DNA from: Lithospermum erythrorhizon
Lineage: Eukaryota > Streptophyta > Magnoliopsida > Boraginales > Boraginaceae
DNA: 64,000 bases
Reading direction: 5' to 3'
NCBI GenBank assembly: GCA_019722365.1
Contig: JADFUC010000169.1
Span: 124,001 to 188,000, forward strand
The notes beneath the pieces were generated by a model. It saw nothing but the letters and a program-made list of their open reading frames with translations, was not told where the DNA came from and made no database searches. Position 1 is the stretch's first letter. Every line of letters begins with the position of its first letter. Shown one piece after another: positions 36,875-49,260 of this stretch. Made by a program: the position numbers and the translations under genes.

Positions 36875-37402
36875 TATACCTCCGTTCCCCAATTTATTTC
36901 ATGGTTGTAAGAAAAGATTTATTAAAATCATCGATCAGACAAATTTTAAGGATAGAAGGATATCAACTAACAGAAAAAAGAATATTAGAAGACAATATAA
37001 CTAATGGAAAAGTTGCATCAGTAACGAACGATCACTTATAATGAAATATATCTCTGTAATGCATCACTTAAATCATATTGCGATCAAGAATTTATCCGCC
37101 CCAATTTAATCGATCATCTAACAAAAAAAAAAAAAAAAATTCTTATTTCATTATAAATTGATTGCTTAATTTTATCAAACAACTTTTTATATTATAGTTT
37201 TAAAAAAAATTATCTCCTAATATTCTTCATTTCATTGATTAACAATTTTTACTCTCCTTGAAAATTACAAAACTAATTATTATCTTAAAACAATTACTTT
37301 TGAGCTAGATGAATGGAGTATTTTTTACCGTTAAGTACCAGATTTCAAATTTTCATATTCTACATATTTTGTAACATTCGGTTAAAAATATATATAATAA
37401 TA
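36875..37402. other. AT-rich spacer to the right of the Mutator-like element
   Basis: No gene. It contains a run of 18 A at about 37121-37138. Ends resembling ctccgttccc (near 36880) and atggagta (near 37312) may mark another worn Stowaway-like insertion. Confidence 0.35.
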
Positions 37403-37614
37403 CTCCCTCTATATTTATTTGATTGTTTGTAAGAAAAATATGATTTTTATTAAGATAACTATCATCAGATAATTTTCATTATATGAAAAGCATTTTCAAT
37501 CAATAGAAAATAATAAGGATAGAAATAAACTTAATGCAAAAAAGTTGTATTGACAAATGAAACAATCAATTATAATGAGAAGATAAATTTTTTATTTAAA
37601 TAGAGACGGGGAAA
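37403..37614. mobile_element. Stowaway-like MITE
   Basis: Begins CTCCCTCTATATTTATTTGA after a TA (37401-37402) and ends ...TAAATAGAGACGGGG close to another TA near 37615. It is about 210 bp and non-coding. The termini match imperfectly. Confidence 0.5.
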
Positions 37615-38170
37615 TATCAATTTATTTTAATATTGACACTAAAATTTAAACTTAACAAAAAAATGAATGTAAAAGTTTGGTATAAAAATGATTTCAAAGT
37701 TTATTAAAGCAATCATAAAAAATTAAATGTATATATTTTAGAAATATAGCGAATACTCACTTAATTGCATTAATTTGATAGTATGATGAGTACATGACAT
37801 GCTCGCAGTTAAACGTCCCCGTCAAACCATAATATTTATGAAATATGACCTATCTTATTTATGAATTAAATTGAAATGAATAGACTAGTATACTAATGAA
37901 ATGAATTAAAAAAATAGACAAGTACTTTTTATGAATTACTAATCGAATTGAAAGAATAGACCAGTATATTTATGAATTGGAAAAAAAGAGAGTCAAGTTT
38001 CGTTGAGAAATTTATGGCTACCTTTTGGAACCATCGACATTATCTTACAACTTCCATCTACACTACAAGAGTGGATTGCAATAATAATTGATCTATGATT
38101 CTATGTAATTACCCATTTTTTAACTTGATTGAAGTATATATGTAAAATCTTTTCGATATCTAAATAAATA

Positions 38171-38424
38171 CTCCCTCCATTTTTTTAGTTGTCGTTTTAG
38201 CACTTTCTACATAGATTAAGGAAAATAAAAAATAGTCAAAAAATATATTGAAAATGTAAAATGACAATCAATTAAAACAATATTATTGGTTGGTTGTTTA
38301 TTTCAAGAGAAAAAGTAATCAAAAAGAACATATTGAAAATGTAAAAATATTATTTATTATGCTAAAACGACAACTATAAAAAAAAAATTTAGTTAAAAAT
38401 ACAACTATAAAAAAATGGAGGGAC
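38171..38424. mobile_element. Stowaway-like MITE
   Basis: CTCCCTCCATTTTTTTAGTT at the left and ...AACTATAAAAAAATGGAGGGA at the right form inverted termini, flanked by TA (38169-38170 and 38425-38426). It is 254 bp, AT-rich and non-coding, typical of the family. Confidence 0.75.
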
Positions 38425-40655
38425 TAATAAATATATAGATGGTGTAACTCGAAGTATCAAGAAGATTCATCTAATGATTTCTTTAACCATCTTTCTTGAA
38501 TGAATTGAAGTACGGAGTAGTAATTATGGATTAACTTTGAAATCATGTTGATATGTTTAGTTGAGACTTAATTACATTTATTTTTAGTTGTTGTAGCCAT
38601 GTGGTTGCATTTTGACCAAGTTCTACAAGTATGAATATAAGGTAGCAAATCATTTCTCAAGTTGATATTGTTAATTACGTCATTCATTTTACCCTATTTG
38701 GTTGAACAAATTTCAATAATTTGGATTTTTCCAGGGTCATTTTTTGCACCTCTCAAATACCTCACAAGTATGGACTATATGTGTTTAGTCTAAATAACAC
38801 CGCGTAGCTTACATCACGTACTATAAAATAAAGCATATTTTATTGATTTATGTATGTACTAATGACAATTTTAAGAGGCAATAATTTGGAAAGAGCTGTC
38901 TATTATTAGTAGCTTTTTTGGGAGTTTATAAGCAAACATCTTGTTATCCCAATCAATCAAGAAGTATCAATATTTTCAACTTCTTACCTTTTAAATATGA
39001 TCTATTACAAGGATTAGGATAAAAACACCCTTTGAGAGCATGATTTGTTAAACATATGAAGAATGAAGGAGGACTTCAATTTAATGAAGGAGGGCTTCAA
39101 TTTATATACCTAATTAAGTTTCTTTTGTCTTCAACTTCTCTAGGCACTAATTTGTATGGCCATGCATGCACCATGGGCATCATCAGCATCCATCAAAGTA
39201 GATATTTATTTGCATGCCTTATTAATACATACGTTACCGAAAAGATTTGATGAAACAACACTGGACAAAGACGGGAGAAGACTAAAGAATACGGAATGTA
39301 TTTATTTATGCATAAATAATCAAGTATGATCGAGAAATACATCTGATGAACTTATTGCTACTAATTGTTTATTATCATTCATCAACTAGATGTCTACATA
39401 TTATTTTAATGCAATAAGTGAAGAATTATCGACTCCGGACGAAGAACGCTTCTAGTCTCTGACCTCATCTTGGATTTTACAAGTTGCCAAAATATCTTGG
39501 ACTAATAATTTATTTGATAATGTTATACGTACTCCTCTATTCTTAATAGATTGTCACATTTTGAATTTTAATATTTAATTTTTTTTTAGTTTTGAACTCA
39601 AATAATTTTTAATGTATTATATATTTGTTTGGAAAAAATATATTAATATATAGTATTTTCAACATACTTTATTATTAACTTGATAATTTTGATTCAAATC
39701 GAAATTTTGAATGTCAATCAAGACCATGAAAAGTTAAACTTAATAATCTTTTAGGGATGGGATGCGTATATATATAATTCATTAATTTTAGTAGCCAGAG
39801 CCCAGAAGATGGCAAGTTGCAAGTGGATTAGTTAAGTCATTAATTCATGCAATTAATGCATGAAAATGATCATTTTTGTAATTTTTATGGCAATACGGAG
39901 TACTCCAATATATTCCGTATTAGGGAGTAATTTTTGTGGCAATACGGAGTATTCTAATATACTTCGTATTAATTAATCCGTACAAATGACAATCTTTATA
40001 ATTTTTAATTAATTGTGATACCAATTTTTTTTTTAAAATTTAAATTCTTTGCATCAAAGAAATTGAAGTGTAGGGTAATCATATTTTATTGCATACTTTA
40101 CAACAATAGTACCATTTGGATTTATTGCTTTAAACATGTATCTTTAATTCATTAATTAGTGAACATGGTACAAAAATTAAAATGAACAAAAAATAACAAA
40201 CTAACTAATAAAGGTAGCCTTGAATAGTTGACTTTCATGATGAGTTCATGACACATGACGGGATGGAGCTGTGGAGGTTTATTATTAGAGAATTACTTAT
40301 AAAAATAAATGTCGAAGTTTCAAATTCTGGAGTTTTTTGAAAATATGACACATGATAACTTGCACCTCTTCAGGTTGTATTGTATTTTTCTTCGAAATAA
40401 AATTTACTGTGTTTTATTTCAAGTTATATTGTATAAATTAAATGGTAAGATGAATTTAATAAACACTTCCAACAAAAATATTAGTAATCAAAATCCTTTT
40501 GAATTGTATTGATGAACATTATCATGCACACCTAGTTCTTTTTCCGATTTCGCCCTCGCCCAAGCCCAAGATGGCCAACTTCACTTTGAACGCCCATTGG
40601 ACATGAAGTTCCATTTGAGATGTCAAACACAAAGTTATGGCTTTATTCTTCTTAA
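38425..40655. other. AT-rich intergenic sequence
   Basis: About 2.2 kb with only short chance frames. Apart from the duplicated hairpin listed separately (39885-39975), no gene or element boundary was recognised. Confidence 0.45.
39885..39975. repeat. Duplicated short palindrome (AATACGGA...TCCGTATT)
   Basis: Two tandem ~55-bp units each begin taatttttRtggcaatacgg and contain an inverted pair: AATACGGA with TCCGTATT in the first, and AATACGGAG with a one-base-diverged CTTCGTATT in the second. Each can fold into a small hairpin. Confidence 0.65.
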
Positions 40656-40659
40656 TAAA

Positions 40660-41205
40660 CATTTAACCATTTATGTGGACCAAACGTGGCAAGTGGACGG
40701 AGTTCGGTGGGCCAGATTCGTTGAAGTCCCGACTCGTTAGTCGTTTGGTTGAGCACGCTTCGTTAGGCCACGTCCGCTTCGTTGGCCCGGCTTTACTAAT
40801 AGGTGGGGTGGGCCGAGGTTTTGTAAACAAATTAGATCCCGTCACCGCGTTGAATTCTGGATAGGTGGGCGTTCGAATCGCGTCGGCACACCGTTAGATT
40901 AGTAGTTGGATTAGCGGCCGCGGACGTCAGCTAAGAATAAACCGGGCGTCGATGCAAGGCATGCTGGTTGGATTCTCTTGGCCTTATTAGCGGACATCGC
41001 CCATCTGACGGGCATCAGGTAACTAACCCGTTATGCAAACATTAGAATTTCATCTTATTGAAGGATATAAGATTTCTATTTCTACCGGGCGATACGGTAA
41101 TGCTTAGATTATGTATACAATAGCCGTTTGACCCAGATACTCCGTTATTAGCGGGCTGTCCAGGATTTAGCCACGGGCGTCCGGATCCAATAGCCGTTTT
41201 TCTCC
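40660..41205. repeat. GC-rich block with recurring GCGGACGTC/GCGGGCGTC-type motifs (left)
   Basis: In an otherwise AT-rich region this block is GC-rich and carries variants of a G(C/A)GGGC/ACGTC motif: gcggacgtc, ccgggcgtc, gcggacatcgccc, gacgggcatc and cacgggcgtcc. It ends just before a TATA-like CTATAAATAAAG (about 41207) that leads into the hAT transposase relic. Subterminal repeat arrays of this kind are known from hAT and CACTA elements. Confidence 0.55.
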
Positions 41206-41639
41206 TCCTATAAATAAAGAACCACACGACTTTCATTCATTACTCACATCGAAATATCATCATGGTCCATATTACTTGATTATGCAAAGTTAGTTCATTC
41301 AGCATTAAATATATCATACTTGGTTTCTTAGTTTTACTACTTGATTATAAATGTTCTATATATTCATCTTGGAGAATAAATAATTTGATCAATAATTTCC
41401 AAAAGAATTAGCATCCATCAATCTTGATCGATTCTGAGGTTGCATTGAAGTGGTACCAATCTTTCCATCCCCCTTTCGTCTTGTTATGATGCTTTGTTTT
41501 CTTTGGTATAATCTTGTTAGAATTTCAACTTATTTAGTATTGCAAGTTTTTTAATTACAATGGCTCTAAAAAGGAATTGGAATATTAGGGTGGAGGTGGT
41601 GGAACTACAATTGACATAAACTTGACCTGAACCCACCAG

Positions 41640-43520
41640 TAGACCCCGAACTTTTAGTCGTGTTGATAATTTTAATAGTATAGATCTAGATGATGAGGAT
41701 ACCGAAGGAGGGGAAGAAGTAGATTTAAGTCGTCGAAAAGGCAAAAATAATGTAGGAGATGAAAACCCAATATCCACTCAAGAATCATCCCTAGCTAGCA
41801 CGGGTAAAAGTTTAGTTCAAAGAAAAAAGACATCATGGGTTTGGAAATACTTTGTGCCCAATCGAGAAAATGACAAAACTACATGTATACTTTGTAAAAA
41901 CATATATATATAGTTATAAGGCCCGGGAGGAAAAGGTGGAACCGGACATTTTATTAGACATTTGCGGAAGTGATCATAAACTTCGATGATGAAGATAGTA
42001 AGAAGGCGAGGGTGGAGTGTTCAAACTGACTATTAACCCTATGACCGACCCAAAGAAGTTTGTTATGAGTTAAGAGGTATAGACTTGAATCAATGAAATT
42101 TGTGGTAGAGTAGTGCTTTTTGCCTTTCAATCATTGTGAAACGTTGGGAATATACCGGTGGATTCAAAGGCGATTGATCCCTCGGCCGGGCCATCTAGAA
42201 GCTCTATATGAGAAGTATTGCCCTTTAAATATTTTTTAAACCAAAAAGATGTCTTCTTATGTGTCAACTTTCTTCATTGCCTTGGAATATTTGTTTAACT
42301 AAGTGATATTGCTACTTTTTCGTGACTTTGACTATCGTATTGTTACTTTGTCATTGGATAGATGTTGATTGGACTCTTCAAAGGCGTATTATTTATTTCA
42401 CGTAGTGTTTAGCAAACATGATAATATTCAAATAACCGATGGAATATTGCAATGTTGTTTGAATATCGATGTTTTACATGAAGTTGGTTCTATTTCACTT
42501 GATAATCGCCGGCTAATAGTGTGTCTATTGAAACTCTTAAATTAAAATATAGCGAATTTGAAGAACTATTGCTTCATACTAGGTGTTTATGTCATGTTCT
42601 TCAACTAGTAATAAAGATAAGAATTGCTATCATTTGGGATGAATTTATCAAGCCTATTAGAAATGGGGTTCATTTGATTGTTACTTCCCCAAATAAAAGA
42701 AACAAGTGGTAAAAAATATAGAAAATTAATATTGGATGTAGAGACTAGATGGAATTCTACATATGATCATCTTGTTCGTGCATATAAATATAGAGATGAG
42801 ATTACATCATTTATAATGTATTCACAAAAACCTACTAATGAGAGTCGTTATCTAAAGTCACTATTCAAATTGGACCTCACATTTTAGAGTTGCTCCGTTT
42901 TCTTGCACCTTTTAAGCTACACTACTAAAAGCATTTTCAACTCAATATAATTCTCAATATTCATCAAGCTTTTGAATGTATTGTCGACTTGCTATGCATA
43001 TGCATGATAATAGGGATAAGTTTGTTGCTAGAGAACATGATTCCCTAATATGGAAGAAATTTTTGAAATATTATCTTCCACGTTCCACGTCGTATGCTTT
43101 ATCGGTGCAATAATGTGTCCAACCATTAAACTAGATATATTTTTTTGCATGGATGAATTTATTTTTGCAGATATTTGGAGCCTTTCAATCCTAGTTATTT
43201 TGTTAATTTTCCTAAGAATGCGTACAAGAAATACAAATTGGCTATATTGAGTTCTCTCAATCATGAAAATCAATTGATGTTCTCCAAATGGTGGGAGGAA
43301 GCGAGGAAGGTATTTTCTTATATTGAGTAAAATGGCTAAGGAACTTTTGCAATTCCTATGTCTCACGATAGCTATTGAGTCTCTGCATTTAGTATGGCAA
43401 AACTTCCAATATCACGGCAAAGAAGTTCAAGGAGCTCACTTCCACGGCAATAGAAGTTTTGTGTGTGGCAATCGAGATTAGGCAGTGGCGGAGAAAGGAT
43501 GCAAGATAAAGATGCACTTG
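41640..43520 (+). pseudogene. hAT-superfamily transposase relic (BED zinc finger, RICESLEEPER-like)
   Basis: A BED-type zinc finger is readable at about 41828-41970: TSWVWKYFVP, then TTCILCKN, then after a stop and frame change GGTGHFIRHL. At 42521-42890 two overlapping frames hold RCLCHVLQLVIK and LDVETRWNSTYDHL, the conserved central hAT block ('RCxxHxLNLxV', 'DxxTRWNSTYxML'). A worn C-terminal dimerisation region follows near 43380-43520 (pieces resembling 'TSTxxxxASExxFS'). Stops and frameshifts throughout show it is dead. A TATA-like box lies upstream at about 41207. Confidence 0.78.
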
Positions 43521-43800
43521 TAGATTGCACCAAAAAGACATGTTTGATGACTTGGTGACATCGAACAAGACATCAACGATGCAATAGAGAAGGAAACGGA
43601 AAGAAAGAAGATAACAACAATGATTTGCTCTATTTAGAAGATGAGTTAGATCAAAGAATGAACTTGTACTTCTTTGTTTGTATGTTGATGATGTAAACTC
43701 TGGCCACTTACAGTATAAAATGTGAGGCAACAGCAAAAAAATAAGTTTATATTTTCATTTCTGTTACATGATTATCTTATTATAAAGTTTTCAGCAAAAT
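43521..43800. other. 3' part of the hAT relic, without recognisable coding sequence
   Basis: Short broken frames only. It probably represents the 3' end of the transposase unit, up to the next GC-rich block. Confidence 0.3.
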
Positions 43801-44070
43801 ATGGTCAAAACGGACGTCCTACATACTTCAGCGGATGTCGCTTTACATATACTTGACGGGCGTCCTATAAGCGAAAGCGGACCATGTCCCGATACAGGCG
43901 ATCGATGGCGAGTTAATTTTAAGCGGGCGTCGAATAGCGAAAGCGGACATCGCTTAGTATAACCTATTCAAAGCGGGCGTCCGATAAATGAAAGCGAGCT
44001 TGTCCGTGAAGTCGATAAAACGATTAATTTAGCGGGCGTCAAATACAAAGCGGTTTATTAAACTTAATCG
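43801..44070. repeat. GC-rich block with the same motifs (middle)
   Basis: Contains cggacgtcc, gcggatgtcgc, gacgggcgtcc, gcggaccatgtcc, two gcgggcgtcg/c copies, gcggacatcgc and another gcgggcgtc. The motifs are spaced roughly 25-45 bp apart. They are of the same type as the block at 40660-41205. A TATA-like TTTATAAATTG follows at about 44081, ahead of another worn coding unit. Confidence 0.6.
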
Positions 44071-44279
44071 CGTTCAGGGCCTTTATAAATTGCTCCAAAC
44101 CCTAATTGTTATAATTTTTCTCAATTATTAACGATTCAACACCAAAAATTTCATATTTTCTCTCTACTTCTCTGATAAAACTTCATCTTTTTCTAAATTT
44201 AAGTGTACAAAGTGTTACATAACATTTTAAAAGGCATATTTTTCATTTTCTAATTTGCTAATTGTCTCCAGTATTCACA

Positions 44280-45530
44280 CAATGAAGAAAGTATCCACAA
44301 CAGGGGGAGGAGAAAAAGCAAGGGAAAGGAAATAAGCAAAGGAGGAGGAGTCTCAGCCTCCAGCCGCCCAGCTATTAGAACAAAATCGAGCTCAGCTTAA
44401 GTTTATGAAGAAAACCATCGACGGGTATGTATGTTGATGAAAAACTTGAAGAGTACAAATGCATTGTTGGTTTGAATTTTCATGGATGGTTGAATCTTTA
44501 CTTCTTTAATTGTATATATGGTACACAGGAATTAGTTAGAAGGAATTTCATATGTATAAACAAGTGGATACAAATGAATTTCAAATTATTTGAGCCATGT
44601 TCATGGTCAAAAAGGCATTTTAGATTATCATATGATAGCTCAAGAATTTGGAATTGAGGATTATAATGACCACTTTTCTGAATGGCCTCCTAGAAATTGG
44701 AGTTTAAATTGTCCATTTACTCCAGATGAAGCAATTAGTTATTTTAACAATGATAGAATGTGTGATGATGATAAAAAAGCTTGGAGGCGTCGATAGCCGT
44801 GGTGACAAAAGTAGCTTTTTAAAGATTGTAAAAGACTATTTTGATGTACGCTAAAAACAGCGATAAATGCGTTTGATTAATTTCATACCTTAGTCACATA
44901 TGCTTTATTGAATGAAAAGAAGATCAACTTACCTAGATTGATTATTAAAAATATGGATAGGAGTAGGAAAAGTCGTTCTTGCCGTATGGTATGTTGATAT
45001 CCAATTTCTTGGTAAATGAGGGGGTGAATGTGAATAATGAAATACTTTGGGTGTGAGTTCAACACAAAAGATTGAGGGAGCAATCCTTGACCAACCAAAA
45101 GAGAAATATATTGGTGTTGGAAAGATGAAGTGTAGTCAAAATGGGAGGTGTATGAATTGATGCACGGCTCATGAAAAGAAATTTGGGAATAAAATAGGCT
45201 GTGGCGCACCCTGAGGTACAAAGGTGGAAAGATGTTGTTGGATATGTACAAAGGTACGAATGCAATGTATTCTATTTTGATTAAATTATATACACCATCA
45301 TTATTTTTATTGAATATTGAAATGTGTAGGTTGGAAAAATATGCAACTTGGAATGCGGAGGATTGAAGATCGTTTGGATTCCGTTGATCGTCGTGTAACT
45401 GGAATTGAAAACGTGATATATGACGTGTATCCGAGGGTAATCATGATAGGCCCGTCTCACATCCAAATCACGAATATGATAGATGAAAATAGAAGAATAA
45501 TGTTCTATATTTTTTATTTTCTTTTATAAA
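44280..45530 (+). pseudogene. Unidentified coding relic, probably transposon-derived
   Basis: After a TATA-like box (~44081) and an A/T/C-rich leader, an ATG at 44283 opens a short Lys/Gly-rich frame that soon breaks. Downstream, readable pieces in changing frames include VDEKLEEYKCIV, HVHGQKGILDYHMIAQEFG (44590-44796) and a helical, charged MRRIEDRLDSVDRRVTGIEN (near 45350). I do not recognise the family with confidence. The style recalls proteins annotated as 'putative plant transposon protein'. Because it sits between GC-rich blocks, it may be a second gene of the neighbouring hAT-type element or a separate element. Confidence 0.35.
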
Positions 45531-45769
45531 TGAACCTTAGTTTATTTTGTTTTATAGATGGATGAACTTTGCTTAGTTTAATGTTATGGTATGTTTTATT
45601 CTATGGATGTTAAAACTATGGTTCGGATGTTTGAAGTTTGTTATATGATTTTTGTTGGATTTCGATTTAGATATTTATGGGTTTTTTTTTATGTATGTGT
45701 GTGGTTTGTTTTTTATTTGCAATATAGTGTAAATAGGTGTGACTTGTGATGGATAAACTATTCTTTGAA

Positions 45770-46010
45770 TGAGTCCGCAGTCAACGAGGGCGTCAGCTTG
45801 GGGTTCGTTGGGTAGGCAAGATCGGAGTTCGGCTTCGGCACACTGGTGTAGTGTGCCGGTGGGCGTAGTGGGCATAATAATTCGGTGTGCCGTTCGCGTT
45901 CGGCACACTAAAAGCTTCCGTTCGGTGGACATCGGTGAACATGGACATGGGCGTTAGCGTCCGGTCCTTAACGGACGTGTGCCGTCCGGCCAGCCGTTTG
46001 CTGCGTCTAT
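45770..46010. repeat. GC-rich block (right)
   Basis: GC-rich, with repeated gttcggcac/gtgtgccg strings on both strands (cggcacactgg, gtgtgccgg, gtgtgccgttcgcgttcgg, cggcacac) and a few ggacg/gggcgt motifs like those in the two blocks further left. The alternation of cggcaca and tgtgccg makes it strongly self-complementary. It may be the right edge of the hAT-type element. No target duplication was found. Confidence 0.45.
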
Positions 46011-46398
46011 GTGAGATGGATTTTGAAATAAATCCTATTATAGTATATTTTATGTCAAATTCTCTATCATAGTTGTTTCTATTTATAAAAATAAAATAAA
46101 AAATAAAAATACATATCATGATTTTAGTGAATCATAATCAAGTTATTTATTCGGGATCGTAAACAATTGCACAACCCTTTGTCACAAAAAATGTTTCCGC
46201 CCCTCACCACTTGTTCTCCACATATGGCCTCCCACCCCATCCTCATCCCACCCTCACATAATTGCCTCACTTCATAAATCTCGAAATCACCTTGAGACTC
46301 TACCAGAAAATCACTGACCCCGAACCTGCCTCCCGCTACTGCTGGCCGGCCCGCTTCTCCCGCTCCTTCACTTCCCTCCCTGCGCCCCCTCGACCATT

Positions 46399-47040
46399 GT
46401 GGTCATCACGATTCCAAACTCGGCGTATCAGGCGTCGTGGAAACTTGCCATCGTGTCAATGCTATGGGAAAATCTTGGCTTCAAATCTTTTTTAGCTTCA
46501 AAGATAAAACAACTACGAATTTATCCAAAAGGCTCTCTAAATGTCATTGACCTTGGTGAAGACTTCTTCATTGTTCGCTTTACAGTGGAGGAAGACTACC
46601 TTATGGCCCTTCATGAGGGACCATGGTTTATCAATGGTTTCTTTCTCTCAATTAGGCTTTGGGAACCAAATTTTAACCCCTCACAAGCAACTACAAAAAT
46701 GTCAGATGTTATGCGGCTTCGAACTCCCAAGGACTCCCAGTAAGGTATTATAATCTTGAAGTACTCAAAGAAATTGGCATGCAACTTGGTATCTTAACAT
46801 TATCGACACCAAAACGACAAGCTTGATGAAAGAGACGGTGCAAGACTTTGTATTGCTTTCGACCTTGCTAAACCTGTTACCCCTCTTATTGCTATTGAAA
46901 ATCATACACAAAAGATTCTCTATGAGAATGTCACTCTTTGTTTTACCTGTGGACTCTTGGGGCATGATTCTGAAAATTGCTTCGCTGATAAGCAACCTAT
47001 GCATGCCAGAATGCGGCACCTCAAATTATTGAAAAGTGGC
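46399..47040 (+). pseudogene. LINE ORF1 (DUF4283-like and CCHC zinc knuckle)
   Basis: 46399-46743 reads SKIKQLRIYPKGSLNVIDLG, then DFFIVRFTVEEDYLMALHEG and PWFINGFFLSIRLWEPNFNP, the DUF4283 pattern typical of plant LINE ORF1. In another frame CFTCGLLGHDSENC (46939-46980) is a textbook CX2CX4HX4C knuckle. At least two frameshifts separate the two parts. Confidence 0.88.
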
Positions 47041-47529
47041 GATCCCTGCGCCCAATTAACAATATTGATCACCAAGACATTAAACTTGGTACTCGAAACC
47101 TCGAATCAACTTCGTAGATAGAAAAATGGAGACAGAATTTCTTCGGTAAGGATTGGTTCGGATGGGCTGCTAGAGAGGAGAAGGAGGTACATGGCCCTCG
47201 GGGCTTCGGTGCAGCAACTCTCTAACAACGACCAATCCTAGGACTTGAGACTTACCACCCCAGAATCGCGGCACAAACTGGCCCCATCCATCCCTGCTCC
47301 CAGTCTGATCGAATCGGACACATCAAGCACGACTAGAAGTATAACGGGGGGATCGGAACAATACTATTCCAATTCAGCGAGGATGCACCTCAAGTCGGAG
47401 GAGGCAAAATCGACAACGGAACTCAAGAATTACGGTCTTCAACTTATCCCCATTTGCAGGCCGGAATTAGAGAAAACAAAGAAAGCAGAGATAATCTTGG
47501 GCCGACCAGCTCACCTAGTCTCTGACCCC

Positions 47530-48190
47530 TCACTCCTTGATCATATGGTGACAATCATTGCTTGGGAGGTAATGGGTAGACTGAATGCTCCCACGCGCTG
47601 AATCCCGCCTCCAAAGATCTTCTTGAACAACCTGGCTTTGGTGTTCTTATACTTGCAAAACAAATTTGGTCCTCGAGCAGAGTGAAAAATACGTAGGACT
47701 CTTGGATTTACCGATTGGAAATGTGCGGACCCCGTGGGCTTTGCTAGGGAAGTGTGGCTTCTCTGGAATAGCAGCGTTATCAAGCTGGAGATAATCCAAT
47801 TTGACACTCACAGCGATCACATGCCTTTGCGAGGTTGGTTGTCTCCCTCGACCTTGGATTTTTAGTCTTGTTATGCCCCCCACAACTATGAGGATAGAGA
47901 AAAATTCTAGAACATGTTAACCACTTTCAAGTCTGCATACAATCTAACCTGGTTCCTCATTGGTAATTTTAATGATATGCTTACACCGGATAAGCGAGGT
48001 GGGTGCTCCCGTCGGACAAAGCCTGGCGTGGCTTCCCGATAATTTGTTGATGATTCTTGAGCTTGTTGATTTAGGTTACAATGGGCCTAAATATACCTGG
48101 ATAAAGAAAGGTAGATATGGAACCATCATCCTTGAACGTCTAGATTGGGCTTTGAAGCCAAAGGAATTGGGGAACTTATTTTCCATCTAA
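47530..48190 (+). pseudogene. LINE endonuclease (APE-type) relic
   Basis: Pieces in order: MVTIIAWEVMGRLN (first endonuclease motif, 'WNxRG'), a DTHSDHM-like stretch near 47802, WFLIGNFNDMLTPDKRGG (~47950-48003, 'GDFN' with Asp changed to Asn) and LVDLGYNGPKYTWIKKGRYG with ERLDWAL (48060-48155). The catalytic GDFN Asp appears lost. Confidence 0.85.
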
Positions 48191-48959
48191 AATTTGAGAG
48201 TCCGCGCCCATGCTTCGAACTTGCTCGGCCGTACCTGACTCCTTGATAAGCTTGTTCCCCTACAGGCTCGACCCCGGATATGCCCCCTTCAGACTTCAAC
48301 CTATGTAGTTTCACACATAGCCAGCTTTACCAAGCAGCCCAGGAGAGGTATTGGAGCGCTTTCATAATAGAACCCGGTGAAGATTCTCTTTCTTTTGCTC
48401 ACAAAAGCTTGGCCCATTTTGGAATAAAGTGTGTAAAATGTCCATCTTAAACTCTGCCGTATTTGTGCCAGAATTGAAGGTGTTCAATAGAAGATAGCTG
48501 ATTCTCCCTCCTCTAACTTAGCAAGATTGGAGTCTAAATTACTTTCAGAGTATGATGAATTACTACTTGGCGAAAAAACTTTGTGGTGCCAAATCTGAAA
48601 TTACAACGTTGCAATTTGGGGAGTGCCGATAACTAGATACTTTCCCTTGCGTCTACTATTATTCGAAGGCAGAGAAATTGTATCAAAATGATCCAAGATT
48701 CAGCGGGGGCCTGGTTGACAGAACAACCTGATATTTGTGCTCACATTACTCAGTTCTTTGCAAGCCTTTATTGCTCTGGCCTCCGTTCAATTGAGATCCT
48801 GCTTTACTTCACTTCAACCTTTTTGAGATTGCCGCCCGCTTTCTCCCTCTCCCAAAATCGATTTCGAGACGGTGAAAGTACTTCAACCCATAAAATTTTC
48901 AAACCATTCCAGAAACCCGAGGACCGATGCTACTCCATCCAATTTTCTTTCCGCAGTGT

Positions 48960-49260
48960 TGGGCCTCGATAAGTACTAAATATAAATGCGATTCTTAATG
49001 ACATCTTAGAGCTTTGAGAAAATCTAAAATCAACTCTACGTACATTTGCCTCATCCCTAAAGTTGAACTCCCTGAATCGGTCAAGCAATTTAGACCCATT
49101 AGCTTTTGCAAGACGGTCTACAAATGTCTCACTAAGTCTTCAGTTAACCGTATACGCCCACTTAACAAAATCATCCAACCCCGCTCTGAGGCGGTTTCAT
49201 TCCCGGAGAGACAAGGTATTGACAATGTGATTATAGTCGAGAAGACTTAATTCCCTCAAA
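48960..49260 (+). pseudogene. LINE reverse transcriptase N-terminal part
   Basis: Clear match to plant LINE RT: INSTYICLIPKVELPESVKQ, then FRPISFCKTVYKCLTKSSVN (family 'FRPISLCNxxYKxxxK'), NRIRPLNKIIQPRSEAVSFP and RQGIDNVIIV. Later RT blocks, including a catalytic YADD-type box, were not recovered because of frame breaks between 49300 and 50500. Confidence 0.88.
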
